Shown here: positions 17,136 to 25,368 of the stretch, in pieces
Layout of the letters: every line of letters starts with the position of its first letter
Position numbering within the stretch: position 1 is the first letter of the stretch
Source: Candidatus Woesearchaeota archaeon
GTDB taxonomy: Archaea > Nanobdellota > Nanobdellia > Woesearchaeales > GW2011-AR4
DNA length: 44,167 nucleotides
Reading direction: 5' to 3'
NCBI GenBank assembly: GCA_016188245.1
Contig: JACPIE010000005.1
Coordinates: forward strand, 1 to 44,167
Notes under the pieces: model-generated
Told to the model about the DNA's origin: nothing
Database searches by the model: none
The model's input: only the letters and a program-made list of their open reading frames with translations
Program-made: the position numbers and the translations under genes

Positions 17136-17136
17136 T
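17108..17136 (-). repeat. 29-bp direct repeat copy R2 (5' end of MNT gene)
   Basis: TTCCGTCAATTCTTGTTTTGTAAGTCATT, identical to 16364-16392. Confidence 0.97.
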
Positions 17137-17142
17137 CTTTTC

Positions 17143-17213
17143 AACCTTTTTCTTCACAAGAAAAAGCTTGACCAAAAAGAAATCGTCAAGCTTGAAGAGG
17201 CATAAAGCCTCTG
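17143..17213 (-). ncRNA. Structured leader element L1 upstream of the MNT/HEPN/rrp41 block
   Basis: On minus strand: AGAGGC-TTTAT-GCCTCT, AAGCTTGAC..GTCAAGCTT, TTTTTCTT-GTG-AAGAAAAA hairpins; same order as 19284-19413. Confidence 0.65.
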
Positions 17214-17269
17214 ATCCTATTTCTTGTTATTTTTTTATTTTCTCCTCTGATTTTTCTAATTTTGATTTT

Positions 17270-17587
17270 TTATAGATTTTGTCCTGTTTGTGCAATATTT
17301 GATGTCGGAAATTTTTGGTCTAAACATTCCATACCCTTGTGGAATAGATATTTTATTAATTCTGCATTAGCCGCTGAACCCAAAGTTGTTGCAGCTTGAT
17401 CAGAATTTCCATAATACAGTTGACTTATTGCATAAGCTAATGCCCCTGCCTCTAATGTTGTTCCAACAACCCTTGCAGCCAAATCCGCAAATACAATTGG
17501 ATTTTTTTCTTCCCTAAATCTTTTAAATTCCTTTAACCCTATTTCATATTTACCTATTTCTTTTAATTTCTCAACAAGTTTTGCCAT
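17270..17587 (-). CDS. Hypothetical protein interposed between rrp4 and rrp41
   Basis: 105 aa ORF, no recognised family. Confidence 0.6.
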   Translation of the reverse strand: MAKLVEKLKEIGKYEIGLKEFKRFREEKNPIVFADLAARVVGTTLEAGALAYAISQLYYGNSDQAATTLGSAANAELIKYLFHKGMECLDQKFPTSNIAQTGQNL

Positions 17588-17588
17588 T

Positions 17589-18278
17589 TTATTTTTTAAT
17601 ATTCATCTCCAAAAATTCCTTTATCTTGTCAGTCAGCCCGCTTAAATGGCTTTCTTTCTCAATCTTCCTTATTGCCTGTATCGCAAGCAGCTCATTCATT
17701 GGGTCGCCGTCAATCCAGATAAGGCCATTCTGCCCGACAGATATGTTGCATCTTGTGGCATCTTTTATCATCATCACCATTGAGCCCTGCTTGCCTATGA
17801 TCCTTGGCACTTTGTGGGTGTTGACTTCGATTATTCTTCCGCCCTTGAGCTTTCTCAGCCCGGGGCCTTTCATCGTGACATCAACAAGCTTTTGGCTTGT
17901 GACATTGGCTATTTTGCATACAATATGGTCGCCCAGATCATAATACTGGGTTAAGTCCGCCCCTCTCGCAATAAAATCAGAGGTTGCATCTTTCATCGAC
18001 AGCATTGCAGAGTAAGCCGAGTTTGTGTCAAGCCTCCATCCGCTAAAGCTGACATCAATCACCTTGCAGATTATTGTATCGCCTGCCTTTGGGATGTACC
18101 TTCCTGACAGGGGGATAAGCTTTATGGTCCTTCCTTCGACCATTGCCAGCCCGAGCCTGTTTGCAACAATCTTTTCCCCGTCCATATAGGTTCCGTTTCC
18201 CGGCAGCACATCCATTCCGACTGCCAAAATCTCTCCGGGCACTGAAATTTCCTTGTCCTTAACGTTTATTTCTGACAT
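17589..18278 (-). CDS. rrp4: Exosome complex RNA-binding subunit Rrp4
   Basis: VPGEILAVGMDVLPGNGTYMDGEKIVANRLGLAMVEGRTIKLIPLSGRYIPKAGDTIICKV...HKVPRIIGKQGSMVMMI (S1+KH). Confidence 0.96.
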   Translation of the reverse strand: MSEINVKDKEISVPGEILAVGMDVLPGNGTYMDGEKIVANRLGLAMVEGRTIKLIPLSGRYIPKAGDTIICKVIDVSFSGWRLDTNSAYSAMLSMKDATSDFIARGADLTQYYDLGDHIVCKIANVTSQKLVDVTMKGPGLRKLKGGRIIEVNTHKVPRIIGKQGSMVMMIKDATRCNISVGQNGLIWIDGDPMNELLAIQAIRKIEKESHLSGLTDKIKEFLEMNIKK

Positions 18279-18292
18279 TTTTTGTTTCACCT

Positions 18293-18577
18293 TTAGTTTA
18301 ATGATTTTGAAGTATAATCTGACAATTGTACAATGAACAGATATCTTATAGTATACTCTTTAATTATGTCAACATCTCCACACCTAAATAAATTTGCAAT
18401 TGCATCTTCCATGGCTCCTACTGCACTTGCTTCAAGCATACCCTTATTGCAGCGCAAATTGGTTTTTGCCATTTTAAATGTTCTCTCAGTTTCCGCCAGG
18501 CGCGCCTCTCTTGTACCGATAGGAATACTAAAATCTTCGGTTCTTTCAATTTCCTGTAACTTTTGAAGTAACGTCAT
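18293..18577 (-). CDS. Hypothetical protein interposed between SBDS and rrp4
   Basis: 94 aa ORF; no recognised family. Confidence 0.6.
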   Translation of the reverse strand: MTLLQKLQEIERTEDFSIPIGTREARLAETERTFKMAKTNLRCNKGMLEASAVGAMEDAIANLFRCGDVDIIKEYTIRYLFIVQLSDYTSKSLN

Positions 18578-18581
18578 GGTC

Positions 18582-19283
18582 TTATTTTATTTTCAAAACT
18601 TTGCTTTCAACGTTTCCGTGGCATATCTTATTAAGCCTGTCATAAAAGTCGCTTTCCATGCCGCCTGGCATTTCAACGACTGCAACCCAGTTGCCGTTGG
18701 CTTGCCATTCTTCTCTCAATATTGTGCCGAAGCTTTTTACGATTGCATAGCATTTTGGCGCATATTCCGGAGGCAGCTTGATTGCAAGCTCCTTGACTTC
18801 GAATTTTATCGGCAGTATCTGCCTTAATTTTTTCAGGGCTTCCTGAACCTGCCCCTGTACAGGCATGAACTCGTCAACATGGAATTTTGCCTCTTCAAAC
18901 GCATTTTCTATCCTTTGGGGAGGATGGGGAAGGTGGGTTTTTGGGTCAACTCCGTTCCTGTGGATTATGCTTATTATCTGCTTCCTTTTGCTTTCCCTCA
19001 ATGATTCCCTGTATTCCTGGGTTAACTGTATTTCCCCTTTCCGTATTATCTGCCTGGCAACTTCCCCGACATCATCCGTGCCAAAGATCTGCCTGATTGC
19101 AGTCGAAGATGCTTCCAGGCCTTTTTTTGCATCTGAAAATACCCTGGCTGCTGCAAGGACGTCATGCATGTCAATATTCCCTCCTTCTTTCAGGGCAAGG
19201 GCGTTGTTGCAGTCAACAAGTATCTCAAATGAGCTTCCCTGCATTTTAAGCCTCGCTATAACCGCTTGGTCAACATTAACCAT
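18582..19283 (-). CDS. Ribosome maturation protein SBDS
   Basis: MVNVDQAVIARLKMQGSSFEILVDCNNALALKEGG...DAKKGLEAS...RREIVIRKGEIQLT-like core; internal start at 19283 preceded by AAAAAGGTTAAA. Confidence 0.93.
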   Translation of the reverse strand: MVNVDQAVIARLKMQGSSFEILVDCNNALALKEGGNIDMHDVLAAARVFSDAKKGLEASSTAIRQIFGTDDVGEVARQIIRKGEIQLTQEYRESLRESKRKQIISIIHRNGVDPKTHLPHPPQRIENAFEEAKFHVDEFMPVQGQVQEALKKLRQILPIKFEVKELAIKLPPEYAPKCYAIVKSFGTILREEWQANGNWVAVVEMPGGMESDFYDRLNKICHGNVESKVLKIK

Positions 19284-19413
19284 TTTAACCTTTTTATTTA
19301 CAAGTAAAAGTCCTAAAAAACCTCTGAGGTTTTTGGGACTTCCGAAAATGCTTTGCATTTTCGATAGCTTGACCAAAAAGAACTCGTCAAGCTTGAAGAG
19401 ACATAAAGTCTCT
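19284..19413 (-). ncRNA. Structured leader element L2 upstream of SBDS, related to L1
   Basis: AGAGAC-TTTAT-GTCTCT, AGCTTGAC..GTCAAGCT shared with L1, plus two extra hairpins CGAAAATGC-AAA-GCATTTTCG and AAAAACCTC-AG-AGGTTTTT. Confidence 0.65.
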
Positions 19414-19464
19414 TGTTTTTCTTGCTTATTTTTTTTAATTCCTTTGAAATTTATTTAGCTAGAT

Positions 19465-20214
19465 TCATTTTTTTACTTTCTTCTCGTCTTTAAGCTCGGA
19501 TGCAAGCTTCTCTATCTTTTGCTTTGCCATCTTTTTAAACTTTTTTTCAGCAGTGCTGATGTAGGCCGCATCAATTCTTTCAACATTAAAATTTTCACCC
19601 AGCACTTTTTTTAATGCCTTCAGGGAAAGCTTCAGCCCTTCTTCTATGCTCAAGTCCGGCTTGTATTCGCTGTGCAGAATCTCCTCGACTTCAACTTCGC
19701 CTTCGCCGATTGCAGTTGCCTTGTACTGGAAATATATCCCGATAGGGTCTGTTTCAAAAAGCCTCGGAGTGTGGTTGTCAATGCCTGCAACAAGCACGGA
19801 AACGCCAAAAGGCCTTAGGCCGCCGCTTTGTGTGCATATCTGCATCAAGTCGCACATGTCCTTTACAACTGTTGACGTGTCGATTTCCGAGTCATAAGTC
19901 ACCCTGTTTTGCTGAGCCCTTAATTGCGCCCTGTCAATAAGGACACGGGCATCGCTCAGTATGCCTGATGCAGTGGCCCCTATATACTCGTCGATCTGCC
20001 ATATTTTTTCAACTGATTCCGGCACAACCAAGCTGTCAACCACCCTTTTGTCTGCTACAAGCAGAATCCCGTCAGAGCACACCATTCCGATGGCTGTTGA
20101 GCCCTGCCTTACTGTCTTCTTTGCGTATTCCACCTGCAATAATCTTCCGTCAGGGCTGAACATTGTTATTGCCCTGTCATAACCCATCAGCTGATGCGGC
20201 ATTGGCTGTTGCAT
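19465..20214 (-). CDS. psmA: 20S proteasome alpha subunit
   Basis: GYDRAITMFSPDGRLLQVEYAKKTVRQGSTAIGMVCSDGILLVADKRV. Confidence 0.97.
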   Translation of the reverse strand: MQQPMPHQLMGYDRAITMFSPDGRLLQVEYAKKTVRQGSTAIGMVCSDGILLVADKRVVDSLVVPESVEKIWQIDEYIGATASGILSDARVLIDRAQLRAQQNRVTYDSEIDTSTVVKDMCDLMQICTQSGGLRPFGVSVLVAGIDNHTPRLFETDPIGIYFQYKATAIGEGEVEVEEILHSEYKPDLSIEEGLKLSLKALKKVLGENFNVERIDAAYISTAEKKFKKMAKQKIEKLASELKDEKKVKK

Positions 20215-20262
20215 TTTTTATTGCACCTCATTTATTGTTTTAATCATCATTGTTATTCTTAT

Positions 20263-20625
20263 TCATGCTGCCATAAACTTGCTTTCGGCTTTTTTCAGGA
20301 TTCCTGAAACCCCTACGCTCCTGAAGATTGCATTCTTGCCGCTTATCCTGCCGGCAAATGCCAAAGCTGCCTTTACGGAATCAACGTGCCTGTGGCTTAC
20401 TTTGATAATGCCTCTTTGAAGCTCTGCGTTCCATTTGTTGTTTAAGACCATTATTCCTGTTTTTGCTGTTCCGAGCTGCCCGAGGAACTGCAGTGAAGCA
20501 TTCCAAACGGCGCCTGAAACCTGGCCAGCATCATTTATCTTTTCTTTTGAGATGACTTCAAATACCAGGTATCGCTTTTTTTCCCTTAGGCTTGGCAGGA
20601 CTGGCTTCAGTTTCGTCTTTATCAT
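20263..20625 (-). CDS. rnp2: RNase P protein component 2 (Pop5)
   Basis: KLKPVLPSLREKKRYLVFEVIS...GTAKTGIMVLNNKWNAELQRGIIKVSHRHVDSVKAALAFAGRI. Confidence 0.88.
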   Translation of the reverse strand: MIKTKLKPVLPSLREKKRYLVFEVISKEKINDAGQVSGAVWNASLQFLGQLGTAKTGIMVLNNKWNAELQRGIIKVSHRHVDSVKAALAFAGRISGKNAIFRSVGVSGILKKAESKFMAA

Positions 20626-20749
20626 CCCAATAATGAGAAGAATTGAGTAACTTTCTTCGTCTTCTCTCTGTTAAGGCAGAGGATAGCTTAGTAATATATA
20701 AAGGTTGCGAAAAAAGAGATTTAAATTAGGCAGATACTGATAAAAAGTG

Positions 20750-22204
20750 CTACTTTTCGATTATATCCATCAGTTCTTCCTTTTTTTTCTTCATCAATCT
20801 TTCAGAACTCGCTTCCAAGTTCAATCTCAGCAAAGGCTCCGTGTTGCTCGGCCTGACATTGAACCACCAGTTTTCAAATTCAATTGTAATTCCGTCGAGC
20901 TTTGAGATTTTTTTTGGATTTTGCTTTTTATAAGCATCTTCAATCTCTCTCATTTTGGACTGCTTGTCTTTTACTTCTGCATTTGTTTCTTCAATTGTGC
21001 TGTATTTCCTAAATTCGTCCAACAATTCCGATAATTTTTTATTTTCTTTTGAAATAATCTCTGAAACAATCAGGCTTGTGATAATCCCGGAGTCAGCCCT
21101 GTAATTTTTCCTGTAATAATAATGCGCGGAATGCTCGCATGCAAAAAGCGCCTTTGTTTTTCTCATGGTTTCCTTGATGAATGAATGCCCCACTCTTTCA
21201 ATTATCGGGACTCCTCCAAACTTTCGGATTGTGTCAGGAACTATATGGCTGCATACAACGTTATGGATTATTTTTTGGCTTTTATTTTTGTTTTTTGTGA
21301 GAATATTTTTAATGATCAATGATGAAATCAAAGAGCTGTTCACAACATTTCCATTTTCATCCACAAAAAATATCCTGTCGGCATCGCCGTCAAAAGCCAT
21401 TCCAAAATCGCAGTTTTTTTCTTTGACAGTTTTTTGCAGCTCAACCAAATTCTCAAATTTGGAAGGGTCAGCAGGATGGTTTGGAAAATTGCCGTCGAGC
21501 CTGAAATAAAGCGGGACGATTTCAGCAGGCAGGCTTTTGTAAACGAGCGGAACAACTTTTCCGGCCATTCCGTTGCCTGCGTCAACAGCAATTCTTAATT
21601 TTTTTAGCTTTTTGATGGCTATGAATCCTTTAACATGTTTTGCATACTCTTTTAAGATTTGTTTTTTTATTATTCTTCCTTTCCTGCTTATCTTCACCTT
21701 ATTGCACTCCCCGCTTTCTATTATCTTTTGCATTGCTTTCAGCCCAGTATTTTCGTTTATGGGCACGGCGCCTGCCTTGGACATCTTCATCCCGTTGTAT
21801 TGTTTCGGATTGTGGGAAGCGGTAAACATTACTGAAGGCTTGTTTAGAAATCCGGATGCGAAATAAGCTGCATCAGTGCACACTTGCCCGATAAAGATTG
21901 CGTTTGCACCCTGTTCCACAATCCCTTTCATGAAAGCTTTGCTTAATTTTGGGGAAGAAACGCGCATATCGGTTCCAACAACCACATCCTTACACTTAAG
22001 AAAATAGGCAAATGCCCTCCCGATTTTGTACGCGGTATCTTCATCTAAATTCTGGCCGTAAATTCCCCTTATGTCATAGGCCTTGAAGATGTCAGAAATC
22101 ATAGATTTCTGAGCATGCTCGGAAATCGTTGGAGCAGTCAGTGATTTAGTTTTAAAAGTGCTATTGTTAACGATTTCCGACATTCCTGATAGCATCTTAA
22201 TCAC
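20750..22204 (-). CDS. Phosphomannomutase/phosphoglucomutase
   Basis: IFKAYDIRGIYGQNLDEDTAYKIGRAFA...MFTASHNPKQYNGMKM...AFDGDADRIFFVDE...RPSNTEPLLRLN. Confidence 0.93.
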   Translation of the reverse strand: MIKMLSGMSEIVNNSTFKTKSLTAPTISEHAQKSMISDIFKAYDIRGIYGQNLDEDTAYKIGRAFAYFLKCKDVVVGTDMRVSSPKLSKAFMKGIVEQGANAIFIGQVCTDAAYFASGFLNKPSVMFTASHNPKQYNGMKMSKAGAVPINENTGLKAMQKIIESGECNKVKISRKGRIIKKQILKEYAKHVKGFIAIKKLKKLRIAVDAGNGMAGKVVPLVYKSLPAEIVPLYFRLDGNFPNHPADPSKFENLVELQKTVKEKNCDFGMAFDGDADRIFFVDENGNVVNSSLISSLIIKNILTKNKNKSQKIIHNVVCSHIVPDTIRKFGGVPIIERVGHSFIKETMRKTKALFACEHSAHYYYRKNYRADSGIITSLIVSEIISKENKKLSELLDEFRKYSTIEETNAEVKDKQSKMREIEDAYKKQNPKKISKLDGITIEFENWWFNVRPSNTEPLLRLNLEASSERLMKKKKEELMDIIEK

Positions 22205-23061
22205 CCCAGATTCATCTCGTCTTCCTCAAAAGGGGTTACCCCCTCCCATTTCTTCTCTGCGAGCTTGTACCTTTCAATATTGCCGATGTCAAACCACTGC
22301 CCTGCAAACGGAAACCCCCTCAATCTTCCCATTTTTGCAAGCTGCGGAAAAACGTCCTTTTCCAGCATTGCAAACCCGTCCGGAATCATGTCAATCACTT
22401 CGGGCTCTATTATGTAAAATCCCGCGTTTATAAGGTTTGAAGGCGGGTTTTGCGGCTTTTCAACAAACTCAATAATTCTTGAGCCGTCCAGCCTTGCCAC
22501 TCCGTAATTGGAGGGCTCGTCAACTGTTGTCAAGGCAATTGTTGCCAGCGCATTTTTTCTCTTGTGCAGCCTGAACATCCTCGGGATGTTGATATTTTTC
22601 AGCTCATCGCCATTGGAAACTATGAAGCTGTCTTTTAAGTGCCTTCTGGCCAGCTTTAAAGGGCCTGCTGTGCCTAAAGGCTTGTCCTCTTCAATATATT
22701 CTATGCTGACCCCGTTTTTTGAGCCATCCCCAAAATGTCCCTTTACCTTGTCTTTTAAGTAGCCTACGCACAGGATAATGTCGCGTATCCCGTACTTCCT
22801 GAGCAAATCAAACAAATGCTCAGTCACAGGCCTGCCCTGGACTTCCAGGAGTGCCTTTGGCAGCTTGTCTGTCAGCGGCTTTAATCTTGTTCCCCTTCCC
22901 CCGACAAGAAGCACAGCCTTGCCCGGTATATTGATGCCAAGGGACTCTGCAAGAAGGAACTCTATCTCCTGGCTCCTGTTCTTTATGTCAACATTGTTTA
23001 TTCTTTTGTCTATCTGTTTGATGATGTTAATATCAAGAGTGATTGTAATCCGCTCTTTCAT
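22201..23061 (-). CDS. Ribbon-helix-helix domain fused to sugar-phosphate nucleotidyltransferase
   Basis: N-term ERITITLDINIIKQIDKRINNVDIKNRSQEIEFLLAES (RHH) then AVLLVGGRGTRLKPLTDKLPKALLEVQGRPV. Confidence 0.9.
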   Translation of the reverse strand: MKERITITLDINIIKQIDKRINNVDIKNRSQEIEFLLAESLGINIPGKAVLLVGGRGTRLKPLTDKLPKALLEVQGRPVTEHLFDLLRKYGIRDIILCVGYLKDKVKGHFGDGSKNGVSIEYIEEDKPLGTAGPLKLARRHLKDSFIVSNGDELKNINIPRMFRLHKRKNALATIALTTVDEPSNYGVARLDGSRIIEFVEKPQNPPSNLINAGFYIIEPEVIDMIPDGFAMLEKDVFPQLAKMGRLRGFPFAGQWFDIGNIERYKLAEKKWEGVTPFEEDEMNLG

Positions 23062-23190
23062 TGATTGCCCCCTTCCTGGCTATGTTTAAACTCATTTATA
23101 AATCTTTTGTTTTTCATATGATAAAGTATGATAAATAGGAAAAATTTAAATATAAGAAAACTATCACCGCTTTAGCGGGGCATACTGCTT

Positions 23191-24147
23191 ATGGACAGAA
23201 ATTTAGCGCTTGATTTTGTCAGGGCCACAGAAGCTGCAGCTATAAACTCTGCCTACTGGATGGGCAAAGGCGACGAGAAGGCTGCCGACCATGCCGCTGT
23301 TGAGGCGATGAGAAAAGCTTTTTCTGTTATTGATATGGATGGCACCATAGTCATAGGCGAAGGCGAGCGGGATGAAGCGCCTATGCTTTATATTGGGGAA
23401 AAGGTCGGCTCCGGAAAGGGAATGAAGCTTGACATCGCTGTTGACCCTCTGGAAGGCACAACAATAACGGCAAGAGGGGACCCAAACGCAATGTCTGTGT
23501 TTGCTGCAGCGCCTGCCGGCTGCCTGCTGAATGCTCCCGACACTTACATGGACAAGATTGCAGTCGGCAGGGAATGTGCCGGCGCAATTGACCTGGACGC
23601 TTCTGCTGAAGAGAATCTTCATACTGTTGCAAAAAGGCTGAATAAAGATATTGAAGAAGTAACTGTCATAATACTGGACAGAGACAGGCACAAAGAGCTG
23701 ATTGAAAAGGTCAGAAAATGCGGCTGCAGGATAAGGCTTATAAGGGATGGTGATATTGCAGGGGCACTAGCTCCGGCAATTGAAGATTCCGGGGTTGACA
23801 TACTGATGGGCACAGGGGGCGCTCCTGAAGGGGTTATTGCTGCTGTTGCCCTGAACTGCCTCGGCGGGGAAATCCAGGGAAGGCTAAATTTCAGAAACGA
23901 CGAAGAAAGGGCAAGAGCCAAAAAAATGGGAATCGCCGATTTGAAAAAAAAATTTGAAATGAATGAGCTGGTAAAAAATGACGAGGCAATGTTTGCCGCA
24001 ACAGGAGTTACCGACGGCACAATCCTGAAGGGAGTCAGGTTTTTAAGCGGCGGAGCCGAAACACATTCAATCGTCATGCGCGCAAAGACAAAAACTGTAA
24101 GGTTTATACAGGCCAAGCATAAGTTTGAGCATTTTCCGGATTATTGA
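23191..24147 (+). CDS. glpX: Class II fructose-1,6-bisphosphatase (GlpX family)
   Basis: MDRNLALDFVRATEAAAINSAYWMGKGDEKAADHAAVEAMRKAF...VIGEGERDEAPMLYIGEKVG...DPLEGTT. Confidence 0.94.
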   Translation: MDRNLALDFVRATEAAAINSAYWMGKGDEKAADHAAVEAMRKAFSVIDMDGTIVIGEGERDEAPMLYIGEKVGSGKGMKLDIAVDPLEGTTITARGDPNAMSVFAAAPAGCLLNAPDTYMDKIAVGRECAGAIDLDASAEENLHTVAKRLNKDIEEVTVIILDRDRHKELIEKVRKCGCRIRLIRDGDIAGALAPAIEDSGVDILMGTGGAPEGVIAAVALNCLGGEIQGRLNFRNDEERARAKKMGIADLKKKFEMNELVKNDEAMFAATGVTDGTILKGVRFLSGGAETHSIVMRAKTKTVRFIQAKHKFEHFPDY

Positions 24148-24172
24148 GGAATTTCAGTATAACAATAAAATA

Positions 24173-24348
24173 ATTCAATCCGTGTTTTGCTTCGCAAAAC
24201 ACGATAGTTACACTCGGCAAAAAATTTACTGCCAATAATTTTTTGCCTCGGATTATAACAATAAATGGGCGAAACACGAGCGTGTGGCAGACAGCGAGTG
24301 TTGAGCACAAGATATTGAAAATTTGCAATGCAAATTTTTGGATTGAAT
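24173..24348 (+). ncRNA. Structured element E3, copy 3 of the family, upstream of aldolase; perfect 9-bp terminal inverted repeat
   Basis: ATTCAATCC (24173-24181) / GGATTGAAT (24340-24348); internal GTGTTTTGC-TTC-GCAAAACAC, AACAC/GTGTT and AAAATTTGC-AAT-GCAAATTTT; shared GGCGA..GGCAG..GAGCACAAGAT core. Confidence 0.65.
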
Positions 24349-24389
24349 ATAAATTTTTAAATAAAAAAATCAAACAAAAAGGTGAGAGA

Positions 24390-25349
24390 ATGAGCAATCA
24401 TGGGCATATGGCGGAAAAAGACGTGGCTGTGCCGGCAGATGTGCCGAAATCCATGGAAAAAGAGTACATCAGGAACTACCTAAAAGTAACCCGCAGTACA
24501 GGCAGGCTTATGCTCTTTGCAGGCGACCAAAAAATTGAGCACTTAAATGATGATTTTTACGGCAAAATCAAGTCCGGAAATGAGGAAGTGAGCATACCGA
24601 TGGATGATGCAGACCCCGAGCACCTGTTCAGGATTGCAAGCCACTCAAAAATCGGAGTTTTTGCAACACAGCTTGGGCTTATTGCAAAATACGGGCAAAG
24701 CTACAAAGAAGTGCCTTATCTTGTAAAGATGAATTCCAAATCACATCTTGTGAAGACCAGCCAGAAAGACCCTTTAAGTCTTTGTACGAATACAATAGGC
24801 GATGTTTTAAAGTTTAAAAAAGACTCCGGATTAAATGTAGTTGGGTTTGGCTATACAGTTTATGTTGGAAGTGAGTTTGAGGGAGAGATGATGAGGGATG
24901 CAGCACAGATAGCCTTTCATGCCCATCAAAACGGCATGCTTGCAGTTTTCTGGATGTACCCAAGAGGAAAGGCAGTGCCTGACGAAAAAGACCCTCACAT
25001 TGTTGCAGGCGCAGCAGGAGTAGGTGCATGCTTGGGCGCAGATTTTGTAAAGGTAAACTACCCGAAGCCAAAAGAAGGCAAGGCAGCAGAAGCGTTTAAA
25101 GAAGCGATATTTGCGGCAGGAAAGCGTACAAAAGTGATTACAGCCGGCGGCGGCTCAAAAGGAATCAAGGAATTTTTGCAGGAAACATGGGACCAAATCA
25201 ACATAAGCGGCTGCTGCGGAAACGCAACAGGGAGGAATATCCATCAAAAAAGCCTGCCGCTGGCAATCAGGATGGCAAATGCAATTTCAGCAATAACTCT
25301 TGAAGGAAAGGGCGTTGAAGAGGCAATGAAAGTTTACGAAGGGTCTTGA
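24390..25349 (+). CDS. fba: Class I (archaeal DhnA-type) fructose-bisphosphate aldolase
   Basis: RLMLFAGDQKIEHLNDDF...GFGYTVYVGSEFEGEMMRDAAQIAFHAHQNGMLAVFWMYPRG; start ATG 24390 after AAGGTGAGAGA. Confidence 0.93.
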   Translation: MSNHGHMAEKDVAVPADVPKSMEKEYIRNYLKVTRSTGRLMLFAGDQKIEHLNDDFYGKIKSGNEEVSIPMDDADPEHLFRIASHSKIGVFATQLGLIAKYGQSYKEVPYLVKMNSKSHLVKTSQKDPLSLCTNTIGDVLKFKKDSGLNVVGFGYTVYVGSEFEGEMMRDAAQIAFHAHQNGMLAVFWMYPRGKAVPDEKDPHIVAGAAGVGACLGADFVKVNYPKPKEGKAAEAFKEAIFAAGKRTKVITAGGGSKGIKEFLQETWDQINISGCCGNATGRNIHQKSLPLAIRMANAISAITLEGKGVEEAMKVYEGS

Positions 25350-25368
25350 TCAGCTTTGGTGAAACAAA

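Noticed and set aside
18290-18580. Direct repeat around the SBDS/rrp4 interposed ORFan
   Set aside because: Only AT-rich TTnAAAATnA..TAA similarity, not distinguishable from chance.
19284-19376. 31-aa N-terminal extension of the SBDS ORF
   Set aside because: It is translation of the hairpins in leader L2. SBDS starts at MVNVDQ (19283) after AAAAAGGTTAAA.
24243-24389. 49-aa N-terminal extension of the aldolase ORF
   Set aside because: It reads through structured element E3. The real start at 24390 has an AAGGTGAGAGA Shine-Dalgarno and the family N-terminus.
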